From a virus, in the IMG/VR virus record IMGVR_UViG_3300032087_001318, positions 1 through 44,329 of that record: a stretch of 44,329 nt of DNA, one strand, 5' to 3'. The notes under the pieces are model-generated. The model worked only from the letters and a program-made list of their open reading frames with translations. It made no database searches and was not told the origin of the DNA. This document shows positions 15,476 to 22,088 of the stretch, piece after piece. Made by a program: the position numbers and the translations under genes. The stretch's first letter is position 1, and each line of letters opens with the position of its first letter.

Positions 15476-16724
15476 AGTCATTGGCATAGTAGATCACGTT
15501 CGTTGCAGCCGTCAGTGTCAGGCCATAGCCAGCGGTCTGTGGGTTGGCAACGAAGAACCTTGCATCTCCAAACTGAAACTGTTTGATAGCTTCTTGTCTG
15601 TCAGCATCGGACGTATCACCGAAGTAATTGACCGTAGATCCTGGGCCATACTTTGACTCCAACACGACTGCTATCTTTCGTATGTCGTACCGGAACCGAG
15701 ACCAGATGATAACCTTACCCGACATCTCCTCAACTGTATCAAGCAGGGCATCAATGCGCTTAGTCGGGAACTCTACCAGTTCGCCATCGTCTGTCATCAG
15801 ATGACCACACAGCACCTGTTGTAACCGCAGTAGTTGTGTCATGACCGCTGGCGCAGAGACCAGCTGTCCATCATCGAGCAAAGCAATAGCCGCTGTCTTG
15901 ATGGAGTGATAGTACTGTATCTGTTCTTTTGTGCAGTACACTTCACGGGTGGTGTAAATCTTATCTGGCAAGTCAAGTGCTTCATCCTTGGTCACACGAT
16001 AAGAAAAACCTGCCAGTTTATCCGACAATTCTTCTAGCATACGGTAGCCCACAATCTGCTGAAAGCTGTGCGAACCCATGCGCTGAGTCCGTGTGATAGC
16101 GTACCTACCTTGGAAGGCGTAGTAACTATCGAAGCCGAGCAGTCTTTTGTCCATGAATCCGCATTGTGCGTAGAGATCCATAGGCGATTTAGTAACGGGC
16201 GATCCGGTAAGGATACGTTTGTACGTTGCACTCTGACCAAACTTAACCAAAGCTTTAGTCCGCTTGGCCTTGGGGTTCTTAATAGTTGTGCTCTCATCGA
16301 CCGCAAGTAAGAAAGTCGAGCCTTGTGTAAAGAGATCCACATATTGAGAGACCTTCTTCGACGCTCCAAATCCTTCCACGTTGACCAGCAAGATGCGGAA
16401 CTTATCACGCTTCTCAACCCCTTCGGATAGACGTTCTCTCTGAGTCTTGTTAGGGTTCGCACTCCACACATATATCTCAGGGTCAATGTCTTCTGGTAAA
16501 TGAGTTGGTATTTCTGATACCTGCCAGTTTCGATAGACACCCTTCGGCGCAACGATGATTGCTGTGTCGATAAGCTTGTTGTCGTAGAGCCATGTGATGT
16601 TGTCGAGCAAGACCTTCGACTTGCCACACCCCATCTCCATGAAGTACCCAAAATTTTTGTGGTCGTATGACTTCTCAAGGGCAACCCGTTGGTGCTCATA
16701 CGGTTCGGTTCTGTATCTAAACAT
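15267..16724 (-). CDS. SNF2-family (superfamily 2) helicase/translocase
   Basis: This 485-aa DNA-dependent ATPase starts with a Q-motif-like YEHQRVAL. It then has motif I EMGCGKSK (30-37), motif Ia IVAPKGVYRNW, motif II DEST (143-146, in place of DEAH), motif III LTGSPV (172-177), motif IV VIIWSRFRYDI, motif V QTAGYGLTLTAA (about 395-406) and motif VI RAHRIGQ (428-434), which is diagnostic of SNF2 proteins. Phage SNF2 proteins are thought to remodel replication forks or displace proteins. The last 69 codons overlap the opposing nuclease gene. The start abuts the stop of the gene upstream. Confidence 0.93.
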   Translation of the reverse strand: MFRYRTEPYEHQRVALEKSYDHKNFGYFMEMGCGKSKVLLDNITWLYDNKLIDTAIIVAPKGVYRNWQVSEIPTHLPEDIDPEIYVWSANPNKTQRERLSEGVEKRDKFRILLVNVEGFGASKKVSQYVDLFTQGSTFLLAVDESTTIKNPKAKRTKALVKFGQSATYKRILTGSPVTKSPMDLYAQCGFMDKRLLGFDSYYAFQGRYAITRTQRMGSHSFQQIVGYRMLEELSDKLAGFSYRVTKDEALDLPDKIYTTREVYCTKEQIQYYHSIKTAAIALLDDGQLVSAPAVMTQLLRLQQVLCGHLMTDDGELVEFPTKRIDALLDTVEEMSGKVIIWSRFRYDIRKIAVVLESKYGPGSTVNYFGDTSDADRQEAIKQFQFGDARFFVANPQTAGYGLTLTAATNVIYYANDFNLETRVQSEDRAHRIGQHHPVTYVDLMTKGTVDVHIVKSLRNKIDLSAKTLGEEARQWLELDPRRSDD

Positions 16725-16931
16725 TTACGGCCTCGGCAACTTAACAACATTGTCTCTTTCAAATCCTGTCAAAAGGATCTCAAGTTCTTCGTCACTTGCC
16801 GAGGGAATAAACTCACGATATTTCTTTATCGCTTGTTCTAAATTTATCTTTCCGTCGCAATACTGATCACATACATCAAACATTTGCTGTGTCTCAGGCG
16901 ACATCTCCTCTTTAATTTTCTTCGTCATCAT
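16725..16931 (-). CDS. Small helical hypothetical protein, 68 aa
   Basis: The start at 16931 (MMTKKIKEEMSPETQQMF) is preferred because GGAGG lies five bases upstream inside the previous gene. The protein is acidic and helical with two cysteines (DVCDQYCDG). It ends one base before the SNF2 start, so it is coupled to that helicase. No family is recognised. Confidence 0.6.
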   Translation of the reverse strand: MMTKKIKEEMSPETQQMFDVCDQYCDGKINLEQAIKKYREFIPSASDEELEILLTGFERDNVVKLPRP

Positions 16932-17151
16932 CCATTCCTCCAGCGAGAATCGCATACTTAGCATTCTCAAGGTAATATATAATCTCAGCAGGGTCAGGCT
17001 GGGTAGTCATCATCTTGATTGTCCCGTCCTCTGCTTCGCCCAAAATAACTACGTCCTTTAACATCTGTCCTGCGACCTCGCACACCGTAGGCACGGGGTC
17101 TTTTTTAAACACAAGTTTACTGTGCAGATAAACCACATTATCTTTTGACAT
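16912..17151 (-). CDS. Small hypothetical protein, 79 aa
   Basis: It starts MSKDNVVYLHSKLVF, followed by an acidic ATP-independent-looking fold with EAEDGTIKMMTTQPDPAEIIYYLENAKYAIL, and ends in DDDEEN. The 3' end overlaps the next gene by 20 bases and carries that gene's ribosome site. It belongs to the polycistronic small-gene block upstream of the SNF2 helicase. The function is unknown. Confidence 0.65.
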   Translation of the reverse strand: MSKDNVVYLHSKLVFKKDPVPTVCEVAGQMLKDVVILGEAEDGTIKMMTTQPDPAEIIYYLENAKYAILAGGMDDDEEN

Positions 17152-17153
17152 AA

Positions 17154-17522
17154 TCAGCCCTGTAAAATTCTATGCCATGCGGCACGGACGTTGGCCTCTA
17201 CCTCACCGCCCACGTCACCGCCATCAGTCAACCAATCTTCTATGACTTTATCAATGGTGGTCACCGCTTCTTGCCACTTCATCCTCGGTTCTTTGGATGC
17301 GATTGTGGCTTCATCTGGCATCAGATGTGTTTCCATATCAGACTCCTCGTTACTATCTGTTATCCTATCAGATATCATCCAACTGTCAACAATCTCAAGC
17401 CCACATACTGGGCAAGCAATGCTCCCATCCATCTTGTTAAGAGATAAATTACCGGAGCATTTGGGACAACGGCCTGCGTCCAACGGCATTTGCATATCAT
17501 CAATGATATCTTGGTTCATCAT
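17154..17522 (-). CDS. Zinc-ribbon protein, 122 aa
   Basis: I chose the ATG at 17522, with a GGAGGA ribosome site. The N-terminus holds a zinc ribbon with C19-x2-C22 (CPKC) and C37-x2-C40 (CPVC). The rest is acidic and ends in a helical segment (WQEAVTTIDKVIEDWLTDGG...VRAAWHRIL). The ribbon looks like those in transcription or host-takeover proteins, but no specific family is recognised. It overlaps the preceding gene by 23 bases. Confidence 0.7.
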   Translation of the reverse strand: MMNQDIIDDMQMPLDAGRCPKCSGNLSLNKMDGSIACPVCGLEIVDSWMISDRITDSNEESDMETHLMPDEATIASKEPRMKWQEAVTTIDKVIEDWLTDGGDVGGEVEANVRAAWHRILQG

Positions 17523-17757
17523 CTTCCTCCTCCTCTTTTCCAATAATGTTTTGATTAGCAACCATCATTGCCGCTGCTAGAATCTGAGTAGCTATGATGG
17601 GACTTTTCCTGTTGCCCGTGATAGCCAGACACATACCTGCGGACAGCAACAAATAGGCAGCGTAATCCTGATCCACTTCCAATTCGCAGAGTGTGGCAAT
17701 GGTGTCGCTGATAATTTCAGACGCAGCTTCAGCCAGCTTTTCATCCTGTATCTTCAT
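17500..17757 (-). CDS. Small helical hypothetical protein, 85 aa
   Basis: It is an all-helical acidic protein with a hydrophobic Ala/Leu-rich centre (DYAAYLLLSAGMCLAITG, then IATQILAAAMMVANQNI) and a Glu/Asp-rich tail encoded by the Shine-Dalgarno-like purine run of the next gene. The hydrophobic stretches are broken by polar residues, so a soluble bundle is more likely than a membrane protein. The start overlaps the upstream stop (ATGA). The function is unknown. Confidence 0.65.
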   Translation of the reverse strand: MKIQDEKLAEAASEIISDTIATLCELEVDQDYAAYLLLSAGMCLAITGNRKSPIIATQILAAAMMVANQNIIGKEEEEDDEPRYH

Positions 17758-17984
17758 CGCTTTTCCTCTGTGTCTATGATCTCAAGATCACCTATTGAAA
17801 AGCCCAGACTGTTCATCAAACCTGTGCGCCTACGCAACCTGTTCTCTGCCAACTCTTTGGCTTCTTCTTCGTCCACGGCTTTAACAAACTGGTCTTTGTA
17901 GAACTCAACAATCAACCCGACCCTGTAATACCTTTGTTTGTGCTTCGACCCTGAACTTACGGTCTTTAATTTTGTCATTGTCAT
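17754..17984 (-). CDS. Small hypothetical protein, 76 aa
   Basis: The basic first part (MTMTKLKTVSSGSKHKQRYYRVG) leads into LIVEFYKDQFVKAVDEEEAKELAENRLRRR, a strand-helix pattern, and then an acidic tail. The first 80 bases overlap the 3' part of the upstream zinc-ribbon gene in another frame. An alternative ATG two codons later exists. No family is recognised. Confidence 0.6.
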   Translation of the reverse strand: MTMTKLKTVSSGSKHKQRYYRVGLIVEFYKDQFVKAVDEEEAKELAENRLRRRTGLMNSLGFSIGDLEIIDTEEKR

Positions 17985-18087
17985 ATACCTTCGTAAACAA
18001 TTTGAACCAACATTTGGGGCAGTAGTACCGCCCCTGCTCTACTACTATCGCCTGGGCAGCACACTCTGTGCAATGATAATCAGTCAC
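17905..18087 (-). CDS. Tiny zinc-ribbon protein, 60 aa
   Basis: It carries CTEC at residues 6-9 and CPKC at 23-26, a compact zinc ribbon, followed by KLFTKVYDNDKIKDRKFRV. Its last 26 codons share DNA with the start of the following gene in another frame. The start overlaps the HNH gene stop. The function is unknown. It is one of several small zinc ribbons in this phage. Confidence 0.6.
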   Translation of the reverse strand: MTDYHCTECAAQAIVVEQGRYYCPKCWFKLFTKVYDNDKIKDRKFRVEAQTKVLQGRVDC

Positions 18088-19301
18088 GACTTCGCTTTCT
18101 TTATTACGTTATCATAGAACATATTTTCCCTGTGCCATTTCAGGTAACGCTTGCGTCGCTCACCTTCTCCACCTTGCAACAAATGTGCGATGGAAACAGT
18201 CCACCAATTTTTAGGCAAGCCAAGAGCCAGTAACTCTTCGTTTGTAACCTTGGTGCTACGCATTACCCTGCCTTCATCATTAAATGAAATGAACGCCACC
18301 CGTTGAAACCCTTCCACTGCCTCACAGTCAAACAATTTGTCTGGTAGAATAGACAGCATTAGAATGTTAGCTGGGTCTGCCCCTTCACTACCTTCACACT
18401 CAGAATCAGGCTTGATGTGTGACACCCTCAAAAACTTTGGACTTGATATGTTTGTAAAAGGACACACAGGATTTCTTTCCAGCATTTTTTTACGCAGTGT
18501 CTTTTGATCATACGGCCTACCCTTTACAACTGTTTCTTTTCGTTCACCCACAGCTACCTCCGCTTCCGCCTGTTGCTTCCATTCTTCTGGCACATGATGT
18601 CCCTTTGCAAACTGACCGTTTGGCTTTCTTTCAACATCAGGTTTGACAGGTTTACGCAGAACCAGCTTGCCGTCGTCCATGAATAGCTGTTTACTTGAAT
18701 CAACAAAGCCGCTTTTAACCGCAGGAAACGGGCCGTCCAACACCTGTTTGGACGGGATCATCATTGCATATTTGTGCAGCGATGATAGAGCCTCTGACCT
18801 TTGTCTTAGATTGCCTTCTATGAATTGCTCAGTGCCAAACACGGCAAGAAAGTTTAGTATTACCTTTGCCCCAAGTGGGGTGCACAAAGTTTCCCCCCTC
18901 TTGCTGACAGGAAAAGCAAGCGAATACAATTCCTGTTCTTCCTTGGTGCGGTCCTTCTGCTTGAAAAAACCTGTCAATTCATAGCTAAGTTTTGTTGACC
19001 GAGAGTTATGACCTTTGTCCGTTCGTATCACGCCATCAATTAAGAAGAACGCATGAGTCCGTAACAAGGCTAGGTCTTCGTCAGCCATCTCAGCCATCAA
19101 CCCTATAGCCCTTGCATAAGTCAAATCCTGTTGCGTGATTCCTGCAAACACGTCTGAGTTTTCAAACGCAGGGATAAGATCATGCAAAACCTTGGGCATG
19201 GAAATAAGATGTTCTTTTAGCTTTCTGGCATACTCCGCACGACGTTGCTTGTCCTCTTTGTCCGCCTGTTCAAGTATCTGATTTTCTAAATCAACAGTCA
19301 T
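18084..19301 (-). CDS. HNH_2-type endonuclease with large N-terminal domain, 405 aa
   Basis: The start at 19301 has GGGAGG seven bases upstream. An in-frame extension to 19547 overlaps the previous gene and looks non-coding. The C-terminal 130 residues match the HNH_2 pattern: C280-P (NPVCPFTNISSPKFLRVSHIKP, H295), DPANILMLS (N312), LFD (323-325) and AFISFNDEGRVM. The N-terminal 200 residues are helical and unassigned. A KPNGQFAKGH segment joins the two parts. Candidate roles are restriction of competing DNA, host DNA degradation, or a free-standing mobile endonuclease. It is far longer than most HNH genes and sits amid small accessory genes. Confidence 0.75.
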   Translation of the reverse strand: MTVDLENQILEQADKEDKQRRAEYARKLKEHLISMPKVLHDLIPAFENSDVFAGITQQDLTYARAIGLMAEMADEDLALLRTHAFFLIDGVIRTDKGHNSRSTKLSYELTGFFKQKDRTKEEQELYSLAFPVSKRGETLCTPLGAKVILNFLAVFGTEQFIEGNLRQRSEALSSLHKYAMMIPSKQVLDGPFPAVKSGFVDSSKQLFMDDGKLVLRKPVKPDVERKPNGQFAKGHHVPEEWKQQAEAEVAVGERKETVVKGRPYDQKTLRKKMLERNPVCPFTNISSPKFLRVSHIKPDSECEGSEGADPANILMLSILPDKLFDCEAVEGFQRVAFISFNDEGRVMRSTKVTNEELLALGLPKNWWTVSIAHLLQGGEGERRKRYLKWHRENMFYDNVIKKAKS

Positions 19302-19710
19302 AAGGTTCCTCCCAGTCTTCCGTGAAGACGCTGTCCAGATGTTTGATGATGTCGTCCGGTAGATACAGACGTGGCTCTTCGTAGCCCAGTGGTTCAAGCG
19401 ACCTGCGGCTGGGGTCTTCATACACAATTTTTGACGGGTCTCGATCCCTGATCCTTTGTTGTATCTCAGGTAGCCAGTCATCCAGATTGTTCCCATGTTC
19501 TTTGCCTTCTGGAAACAGGATGGACTTGCCGTCCTTCTTGATGTCAAAGATCATGTAATTGTGACAGCCCCAGCTATCCGTCACGACCTCATAGCCAAGG
19601 CTTTCAATCTCACCCTCGACCTCATGCGTTCCGTTCCAGCCATCACCGTCACCGAACCCGAACTTTGAGAAGGCATCTTCCCATTCCCATGTGATGATTA
19701 CTCTAGGCAT
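19291..19710 (-). CDS. Hypothetical acidic protein, 139 aa
   Basis: The protein is strongly acidic, opening PRVIITWEWEDAFSKFGFGDGDGWNGTHEVEGEIESLGYEV and followed by WGCHNYMIFDIKKDGKSILFP, a beta-rich pattern. Its C-terminal half resembles no family I know. It is followed with an 11-base overlap by the HNH gene, whose ribosome site lies in its last codons. It could be a partner or immunity protein of that nuclease, but nothing in the sequence proves it. Confidence 0.65.
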   Translation of the reverse strand: MPRVIITWEWEDAFSKFGFGDGDGWNGTHEVEGEIESLGYEVVTDSWGCHNYMIFDIKKDGKSILFPEGKEHGNNLDDWLPEIQQRIRDRDPSKIVYEDPSRRSLEPLGYEEPRLYLPDDIIKHLDSVFTEDWEEPYDC

Positions 19711-19982
19711 TAGTACACTCCAAATAAAAAGTCGTTGATTGTTTCGATGTCTTCCAACACCACGAAAAAGTGCTTACCTCCACCCATGTGAATGGCTGTG
19801 CAGTCTTCCTCCAAGTTTCCTGTCCTGATGGTTATCGGGCGCAGAATGAACTGCTCATCACCAAAATAAAACACGCACAGTTCTGTGTCTCGTAGATCAT
19901 AATAAGTGCTACTGCTACCAACAACGTGCAACGGCATACGCCTACGCTGTATGCGCTCAAATGATTTTTCAACTTCAGTCAT
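19710..19982 (-). CDS. Small hypothetical protein, 90 aa
   Basis: The ATG at 19982 is preferred, with GAGGAGG six bases before it. The longer frame runs over the preceding gene. The product is beta-rich (PLHVVGSSSTYYDLRDTELCVFYFGDEQFILRPITI) and ends YINDFLFGVY-like. It is cotranscribed and overlaps the stop of the 41-aa gene and the start of the following gene. The function is unknown. Confidence 0.6.
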   Translation of the reverse strand: MTEVEKSFERIQRRRMPLHVVGSSSTYYDLRDTELCVFYFGDEQFILRPITIRTGNLEEDCTAIHMGGGKHFFVVLEDIETINDFLFGVY

Positions 19983-20100
19983 TGCTGTCCTCCTCATCAC
20001 AAGTGCAACCAAAGCGGTCAAAAACTTCGTCACTCCAGACACCGTCTTCAGTTAAACCGCATTCGCAGTTTTCTTCTTTATAGGTGTACCCATCAGTCAT
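19975..20100 (-). CDS. Tiny acidic Cys-containing protein, 41 aa
   Basis: The 41-aa product MTDGYTYKEENCECGLTEDG... contains CEC and CTC pairs (residues 12-14, 32-34) and ends EEDSND. It has its own GAGGAGG ribosome site. The whole gene is bounded by a 21-bp direct repeat that carries ribosome site, start codon and stop codon. It may chelate metal, which is inference. The function is unknown. Confidence 0.6.
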   Translation of the reverse strand: MTDGYTYKEENCECGLTEDGVWSDEVFDRFGCTCDEEDSND

Positions 20101-20113
20101 TGCTGTCCTCCTC
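19975..20113 (-). repeat. 21-bp direct repeat at two consecutive gene junctions
   Basis: Bases 19975-19995 and 20093-20113 are identical (core TCATTGCTGTCCTCCTC on the plus strand), 118 bp apart. On the coding strand each copy reads as the end of one gene (EEDSND, stop), the ribosome site GAGGAGG and the ATG of the next gene. Recombination between them would neatly remove or add the 41-aa gene. Confidence 0.9.
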
Positions 20114-20272
20114 GAACGTGCCTTCAAACATGAAGACTTCACATTCGTCATTAATCAATTCACACAACTTGCCACGCACTTTGTTTTTTAACGTGTCGGG
20201 GTCAGTCCCCTTCGGTGCTTTGACGCTGAGAATATTGTCCAGCGTAAAGTCAAAAGATATCATGTCAGACAT
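20093..20272 (-). CDS. Small hypothetical protein, 59 aa
   Basis: MSDMISFDFTLDNILSVKAPKG then TLKNKVRGKLCELINDECEVFMFEGTFEEDSND forms a strand-helix-strand pattern with two cysteines. It ends with the same EEDSND as the next gene. It overlaps the upstream gene by eight bases. It belongs to the small-gene block, and the family is not recognised. Confidence 0.6.
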   Translation of the reverse strand: MSDMISFDFTLDNILSVKAPKGTDPDTLKNKVRGKLCELINDECEVFMFEGTFEEDSND

Positions 20273-20678
20273 AAATCAACTCCCCAAATAAACCACGTTG
20301 AATAATCTGGTCTGCAATCTCAGCATCGATGTCACCATAACAGACGTGATTTATGATGTGCCATGACTCCAGCATATGAATGCCTTTGGTGATAATACTC
20401 AGTGACGCACCGTGTGCCACTTCGCTTTCCTCATCACCCCAACCATCACTGCCGTGATGAACTGTCACCGGAAAGTTTTGCATTATCTGTTTGCCCACCT
20501 TCAGGTCTTTGCCCTTCGTGTGGACGTAGTCCATCCAGTGTGTACTGCCCCCTTCCAGTGCAGTAATCCAAATATTTTCGGCAGTGTCTGCCCACCAATC
20601 AAACGGGAACTGATGCGCCACCGTCAGGATTGGCGGAGCCAGCATACCCGTAACTTCTGTCCATCGTTGATTATTCAT
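20265..20678 (-). CDS. Hypothetical protein, 137 aa
   Basis: The start at 20678 (MNNQRWTEV) has GGAGG eight bases upstream and overlaps the previous stop (ATGAATAA). The product has many Trp and His (HQFPFDWWADTAENIWITALEGGSTHWMDYV). It resembles phage proteins that begin with a WWADTAE-type segment (pattern memory). The C-terminal half is helical. The abundant His and Trp could line a binding pocket, but no catalytic motif is certain. Confidence 0.7.
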   Translation of the reverse strand: MNNQRWTEVTGMLAPPILTVAHQFPFDWWADTAENIWITALEGGSTHWMDYVHTKGKDLKVGKQIMQNFPVTVHHGSDGWGDEESEVAHGASLSIITKGIHMLESWHIINHVCYGDIDAEIADQIIQRGLFGELIYV

Positions 20679-20979
20679 AATCATGACCTCCATCACCTCT
20701 GTCCATTGGCTTCCATTGAATCTCAATGCCATTCTCTGGCGGCTTCTCTTGCATATTCGACATGAAGTCCCAGCCAGCATTGTGATAGCTGTTGATCACC
20801 ATGATCTTACGGTCTAGCAGTTCGTAATACTGGCGCAGTCTGTCGATAAACATCCGCAACTCTGACCATTGTATGTGGTCAGTCGGGTGGCTGGTGAACA
20901 TCATGCCGTCACCCATCAGGTCACCATGCTCACGAGCCATATCCATTTCTTCAATCATCAACTGTTTTAGCTTGCCCAT
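20671..20979 (-). CDS. Hypothetical protein, 102 aa
   Basis: It is helical with many Met (KLKQLMIEEMDMAREHGDLMGDGMMF), then HIQWSELRMFIDRLRQYYELLDRKIMVIN, suggesting a two-helix bundle, and an acidic end. The start is supported by overlap with the preceding gene. The function is unknown. It is coupled to the downstream gene by an eight-base overlap. Confidence 0.65.
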   Translation of the reverse strand: MGKLKQLMIEEMDMAREHGDLMGDGMMFTSHPTDHIQWSELRMFIDRLRQYYELLDRKIMVINSYHNAGWDFMSNMQEKPPENGIEIQWKPMDRGDGGHDYE

Positions 20980-21125
20980 TTTATTTCGTCCTCAATTACG
21001 TTCCATGCACATTCATAGGCATGATCCCAATTCAAGCAGTCTCCTGACGCAACCATTTCATCCGCCATCAACTTTGCTTGATGATTAAGACAAGGCTCAT
21101 GATCCAAAGGTAAAAGTAACTGCAT
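20967..21125 (-). CDS. Tiny hypothetical protein, 52 aa
   Basis: The start at 21125 is chosen because GAGG lies seven bases upstream and the preceding TGA overlaps the ATG (TGATG). The product MQLLLPLDHEPCLNHQAKLM...CLNWDHAYECAWNVIEDEIK holds three Cys and three His and could bind a metal. The family is unknown. The 3' end overlaps the next gene start by 13 bases. Confidence 0.6.
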   Translation of the reverse strand: MQLLLPLDHEPCLNHQAKLMADEMVASGDCLNWDHAYECAWNVIEDEIKWAS

Positions 21126-21337
21126 CAGCTTGCCTCCTCTTCTTCTGTTATGCTTGTCAAAACCCAATCATCATCCAGATTTTTGATAATGTCCCAGTCA
21201 TCACAGGCTGACCACTCATGACGACCGTTATTGTTCGCAGCAGTCCATGCTGTTTCTTTGTCAGGGGCTTCGATGAAAGTTTCGTAAACCACTTTCTGAA
21301 CAGCAGTCACTCTAAACTTACCCATCAGCTTGCCTCC
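21123..21337 (-). repeat. 15-bp repeated gene-junction sequence
   Basis: CATCAGCTTGCCTCC occurs at 21123-21137 and 21323-21337, exactly 200 bp apart, and a diverged copy (CATTAGCTTACCCTCC) lies at 21761-21776. Each contains the stop codon of one gene, the GAGG ribosome site and the ATG of the next. It is a second, different junction repeat in the same block. Confidence 0.75.
21125..21325 (-). CDS. Small hypothetical protein, 66 aa
   Basis: MGKFRVTAVQKVVYETFIEAPDKETAWTAANNN is a short beta-helix fold typical of small phage proteins that start with a strand ending in an ETF/E motif. It is followed by a Trp/Asp-rich part and the acidic tail EEEEAS. The start codon overlaps the previous stop. 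The function is unknown. Confidence 0.65.
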   Translation of the reverse strand: MGKFRVTAVQKVVYETFIEAPDKETAWTAANNNGRHEWSACDDWDIIKNLDDDWVLTSITEEEEAS

Positions 21338-21762
21338 GCATATGCCCGTAGCATTTCACTGTGTCTCATGCTGGCAGTCTCATGCCAGTGTTTTGATTCC
21401 TCGTAGTTTTCAGGGTCATAGCGACTCTCAAAAATCTTTACATACATTTCTTTATCGTAATCATCCCAACTGATGATGTAGTAGTAGTCGCACCAATGGT
21501 AGTCATCCATCAGCATATCAATGGATGTAGCCTCAAAGTTTGGAAGCAGTCGAACCTCACCGCCCTTGTAATTTTTGTTTGCCGCAACAAACGCTGCCGC
21601 AAATTCATCAGCTTCCCATCTTGGAAACTGCCAAGCATATGACTTGGCATCCTCAATGTGCGATGCCGCACCCTGTGGGTATCCATCATAATGTTTGTAG
21701 ACACCGTAGTAACAATCATCGTCCTGACGATCTTCAAAAAAATATACCGCTCTTGTACTCAT
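21325..21762 (-). CDS. Conserved hypothetical phage protein, 145 aa
   Basis: MSTRAVYFFEDRQDD...YGVYKHYDGYPQGAASHIEDAKSYAW has the STRAVY-x-F and YKHYDGYP pattern of a protein family found in many phages of varied hosts (pattern memory). The C-terminal half is aspartate- and tyrosine-rich. It is probably soluble. The role is unknown, and it belongs to the early small-gene block. Confidence 0.75.
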   Translation of the reverse strand: MSTRAVYFFEDRQDDDCYYGVYKHYDGYPQGAASHIEDAKSYAWQFPRWEADEFAAAFVAANKNYKGGEVRLLPNFEATSIDMLMDDYHWCDYYYIISWDDYDKEMYVKIFESRYDPENYEESKHWHETASMRHSEMLRAYAEAS

Positions 21763-22019
21763 TAGCTTACCCTCCAGCCTTCATCATCCAGAAGGCATAA
21801 GATGTTATCCATGAACCTTGGTTCGATGACCAAGGAACGACCAAAGAATTGCCACTCAACACCAGACTCATATGCATCATTAGATGTCTGTGTCAGCCAC
21901 TGAGCCGCATCATCATTCATAGGCTGAACCAAAACGATTGACCCTTCGTTGATGAACTTGAAATCACCGTCCTCGATCCACGAACCTATGTCCTGTATTC
22001 TTTGCGCTTCTGTTGTCAT
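21762..22019 (-). CDS. First gene of the leftward block, hypothetical, 85 aa
   Basis: MTTEAQRIQDIGSWIEDGDFKFINEGSIVLVQPMNDDAAQWLTQ is an acidic alpha/beta protein with two clear beta strands. GGAGGAAA precedes the ATG. It is the promoter-proximal gene of the long leftward operon and would be transcribed early. The function is unknown. Confidence 0.65.
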   Translation of the reverse strand: MTTEAQRIQDIGSWIEDGDFKFINEGSIVLVQPMNDDAAQWLTQTSNDAYESGVEWQFFGRSLVIEPRFMDNILCLLDDEGWRVS

Positions 22020-22049
22020 ATCAATTTTCCTCCGATATAATAACGTAAC

Positions 22050-22088
22050 TCATAAGACCATATTATAAGACCACATGGGATAGTCAAG
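22050..22088 (-). promoter_or_regulatory. Candidate leftward early promoter
   Basis: On the minus strand, TTGACT (22083-22088) lies upstream of a perfect -10 TATAAT, but only 14 bases apart, so the true -35 is uncertain. The spacer contains TATCCCAT, one half of the inverted repeat found in the 24.0 and 24.7 kb promoters. It is placed 35-65 bases before the first gene of the leftward block. Confidence 0.45.

Noticed and set aside
19302-19547. N-terminal extension of the HNH nuclease to 19547
   Set aside because: The extra 82 residues overlap another gene and look random; the internal ATG at 19301 has a strong ribosome site.
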